DNA of 64,000 nt from an uncultured Alphaproteobacteria bacterium (GTDB lineage: Bacteria; Pseudomonadota; Alphaproteobacteria; HIMB59; GCA-002718135). The stretch is from contig CACIQI010000002.1 of assembly GCA_902588745.1 (NCBI GenBank), positions 1-64,000 on the forward strand, in the 5' to 3' direction. How positions within the stretch are numbered: the first letter of the stretch is position 1; each line of letters opens with the position of its first letter. The notes under the pieces are model-generated. The model did not search any database and was not told the origin of the DNA. It saw only the letters and a program-made list of their open reading frames with translations. The translations under genes were made by a program, and so were the position numbers. Shown piece by piece: positions 62,101 to 64,000 of this stretch.

Positions 62101-62590
62101 TAGCTTTAACAATTACTGGATAACCAATTTTTTCAACTTCTTTTTTAATACTTTTTAGATTTTCTTTTGTTACTAGAACTGACGGAACGGTGCCTACCTT
62201 TGCTTCTTCGGCAACTTTTTTAGCTTCGGTTTTATTTCCAAATCTTTTTAGTATCTCTTTACTAGGTCCAATAAATGTTATGTCATTTTTTTCACACTGC
62301 TCAGCTAGTTCAGGACTCTCTGATAAAAATCCATAACCTGGATGGATAGCATCAACCTTTGCATCCTTAGCAATTTTAATAATCGAGTCTATGTCCAAAT
62401 ATGCTTGAATTGGACCTTTGCCGTCACCTACTAAATAACTTTCATCTGTTTTAAATCGGTGAATAGCAAAACGATCTTCTTTAGAATAAATAGCAGCTGT
62501 TTTTATACCAGACTCTTCTGCAGCTCTGAAAATTCGAATAGCAATTTCACTTCTGTTTGCTGCTAAAATTTTACTAATCTTTTTCATCAA
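59147..62590 (-). CDS. pyc: Pyruvate carboxylase
   Basis: 1147 aa; biotin carboxylase, carboxyltransferase (TDTTMRDAHQSLLATRMR) and biotinyl domain (VIEAMKMETT). Confidence 0.97.
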   Translation of the reverse strand: MMKKISKILAANRSEIAIRIFRAAEESGIKTAAIYSKEDRFAIHRFKTDESYLVGDGKGPIQAYLDIDSIIKIAKDAKVDAIHPGYGFLSESPELAEQCEKNDITFIGPSKEILKRFGNKTEAKKVAEEAKVGTVPSVLVTKENLKSIKKEVEKIGYPVIVKASWGGGGRGMRVVRSSNELIDQITTAQSESLKAFGKDEVFIEKFLEDAAHIEVQILGDRHGNIIHLFERDCSLQRRHQKIIERAPAHFLENKTREEICNAAIKIAKQVKYFGAGTVEFLFDKKSSEFYFIEVNPRIQVEHTVTEEVTGIDIVKAQIKIAEGEKIGSHPALPKQEDIHLNGFAIQCRVTTEDPLNNFMPDYGKIMTYRSAAGFGVRLDAANASAGSIITPYYDSLLVKVTTWAKHQDDCIKRMDRALREFRIRGVKTNLVFLESLINNKDFLEGNYNTNFVDTKKELYAYNPQKDRASKIVSYLGNIIVNGHNDISGRVSSNSTVEVQIPISSIKSEKNNFVKDLQNLGPEKFAKKIKETPYTLITDTTMRDAHQSLLATRMRTDDLINIAEYYSENLSNLFSLECWGGATFDTSMRFLKEDPWDRLARLNKRAPNLLKQMLFRGSNAVGYKNYPDNVVKHFIQQSAQAGIDVFRVFDSLNLIDNMRVAIDEVCNQNKICEGTICYTNDVTDTNEKKYTLKYYIDLVKDLEKAGAHIIAIKDMAGLAKPNAIKKLVNEIKQTTALPIHFHTHDTSGTSSASVLAAIEEKIDIVDLAIDSMSGLTSQPALGSIVSIMKQNHQDPKLDEEAIRTLSLYWEQVRQNYHAFETDFKGGSSDVYLHQMPGGQFTNLKEQARSLGITTDKWGMVANKYAEVNQLFGDIVKVTPSSKIVGDMALYMIANDLSKEDVLDPKKEISFPASVIEFFKGEIGIPQGGFPKELQKKVLGDTKPLTKRPGEVLESVDLDKEAKNLEDEIGMKVNQTHLASYLMYPKVFKDYVDHFKEFSDTSILSTELFFYGPQQDKEYTIEIDKGKNLILRYLAKSEVNSNGKCSVFFEINGQPRTVDIENKEFSKNITQRAKADDNNLDHVGSPLPGQVAKIFVQSGSKVIKGDKLLVIEAMKMETTINADKSGTIKSINVASGDNVETKDLLVEIS

Positions 62591-62799
62591 GCCACCATTA
62601 AATAAGGATTATTACTTAATATTTTTTCGGGGATGCATCTATATGTTCCTTACTAAATTAGCAAGGGATCAAAGGAATTTAGCCATTTTTTAGGATTTGG
62701 AAGCAGTTATAAATTGATAATAAGATACAAATTATCGATTTAATATCTGTGCACATATGTCTCTTTATCACAAAGGTTTTTTTATATTATTGTGAGAAT

Positions 62800-63246
62800 A
62801 TGAATTCAATGAATGAAAACATAAGACCTTACCAAAGTTGCTCCAAATCAGTCTTTTTGATTTTAGGAATTATTTTTATAAGCTGGATTTCATTATTCTC
62901 TATTTTTCTTATTGTACAAGGTGCTTGGCCTGTATCTATATTTCTTGGACTTGAATACTTAGTTATTTTTTATCTAATACGTTTATATTTCAAAGAGAAA
63001 AATATTAAGGATGAAATTAATATTGATCAAAAAGAGATATCTATAAAGAAATATAAAGGTGATAAACTGTTACATTCATCTAAATTCAGCACTTATTGGT
63101 CTAAAGTTTTTTTTACAAAATTTAGAAATACTTCTAGGTTATCAATAAGAGAATCGGATAAAGAAACTGAAGTTGCTAATTTTTTACACGCTGATTTAAA
63201 AGAAAATTTATATTTAAGGATTAAAAAACAATTAACAAATTATTAA
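62800..63246 (+). CDS. DUF2244-like membrane protein
   Basis: RPYQSCSKSVFLILGIIF...VQGAWPVSIFLGLEYLVI; start trimmed from 62749. Confidence 0.75.
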   Translation: MNSMNENIRPYQSCSKSVFLILGIIFISWISLFSIFLIVQGAWPVSIFLGLEYLVIFYLIRLYFKEKNIKDEINIDQKEISIKKYKGDKLLHSSKFSTYWSKVFFTKFRNTSRLSIRESDKETEVANFLHADLKENLYLRIKKQLTNY

Positions 63247-63270
63247 ATTTTTATCTTAAAACATTTAATA

Positions 63271-64000
63271 TTATAAATAATTTAATTCTTTCATGCCCTG
63301 TTTGCAGGAAGCCTCAATTTTTTTTATTTGAGCTAAACTTAATATATCTTTCCATTGTTCTGCTTTACCTGATCTGAAAAATTTATCTTTTCCTTTATGA
63401 GTTTTCATTCCAAATTTTTTTTCACTTTTTTGTAATAAACTAAATTCTGAATTCTCAACACTAAACTGAACTCTGTTATTATCCTTTTTGTGATTTAAGA
63501 TTTTTGATAAAAAATCTATTGTATTATTAAATTGACCAACACAATCTTTTAATAAATCTTCATATTTTATTATTATACGTGGCATATCGGGCAGTCCGTA
63601 TTTCCATGATTTATAATGATAATTCCAAGATCCTAAAATTTCTATATATGGATAATTATCTATAGAGTTTATATTATAAAATAATTTATCATCACAAAGA
63701 TCTGAAATAATTTTATCATAACTCTCATTTCTATAATGTGCATAAGAAATGACTACATCTCTTGGATCTCTAACAATATAGATAGTTCCTAAAGTTAATT
63801 CCATATTGGTAAATTCGTTTTTTTCTATTGATATTAAAGCATTGTGGTTTTTAAAAAAAACAACATTTCCACCCTGAATATTAACTTCTTTTTGTAAGTC
63901 CAACCAATATTTAGAAACATTGAGTGGATTTTCTATTATAGTTTTTTTATCTACTATTTTTTTCATTAGACTAAGTTGTGGAAACATTAAAATATTATTA
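63271..64000 (-). CDS. Sulfotransferase-family protein, N-terminus beyond window edge
   Basis: IYIVRDPRDVVISYAHY, IIKYEDLLKD; no in-frame stop between 63987 and the window end and no N-terminal PAPS loop in view. Confidence 0.8.
   Translation of the reverse strand, partial: NNILMFPQLSLMKKIVDKKTIIENPLNVSKYWLDLQKEVNIQGGNVVFFKNHNALISIEKNEFTNMELTLGTIYIVRDPRDVVISYAHYRNESYDKIISDLCDDKLFYNINSIDNYPYIEILGSWNYHYKSWKYGLPDMPRIIIKYEDLLKDCVGQFNNTIDFLSKILNHKKDNNRVQFSVENSEFSLLQKSEKKFGMKTHKGKDKFFRSGKAEQWKDILSLAQIKKIEASCKQGMKELNYL

Overview
AT-rich, gene-dense chromosomal window with about 66 supported protein genes, probably from a streamlined marine alphaproteobacterium (inferred from gene content and composition, not proven). 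I found no rRNA, tRNA, CRISPR, prophage or transposon. Main blocks: (1) 0-19 kb, a phosphorus island: ppk, arsenate reductase, DUF47/PhoU-like plus PiT, a dual-specificity phosphatase next to a PhnZ/TmpB-like HD oxygenase, phnW, an ureidoglycolate-lyase-like cupin, a metallophosphoesterase, an unclassified methyltransferase, a HEP-dehydrogenase-like Fe-ADH, a core-MetE-like protein, phnY, phnA and a Ugp-like ABC importer. Three of its promoters carry 11-bp-phased Pho-box-like repeats. (2) 19-33 kb, housekeeping and transport genes: DMT and MFS transporters, MsrPQ, PfkB kinase, adenosine deaminase, M48 protease, and a split FbpABC. (3) A small heat-shock gene whose leader has a sigma32-like promoter and a ROSE-type RNA thermometer hairpin. 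(4) deoA/PNP/cdd nucleoside salvage, DUF1501/DUF1800, and a very AT-rich pab/fol operon facing a divergent TrpF-like gene. (5) cysS-thrS-hemB-hisI-ribA, katG, a BMP-type nucleoside ABC importer, upp, and pyruvate carboxylase. The best candidates for under-described biology are the phosphonate island, with several proteins of unknown role, and the ROSE/sigma32 leader of hsp20.
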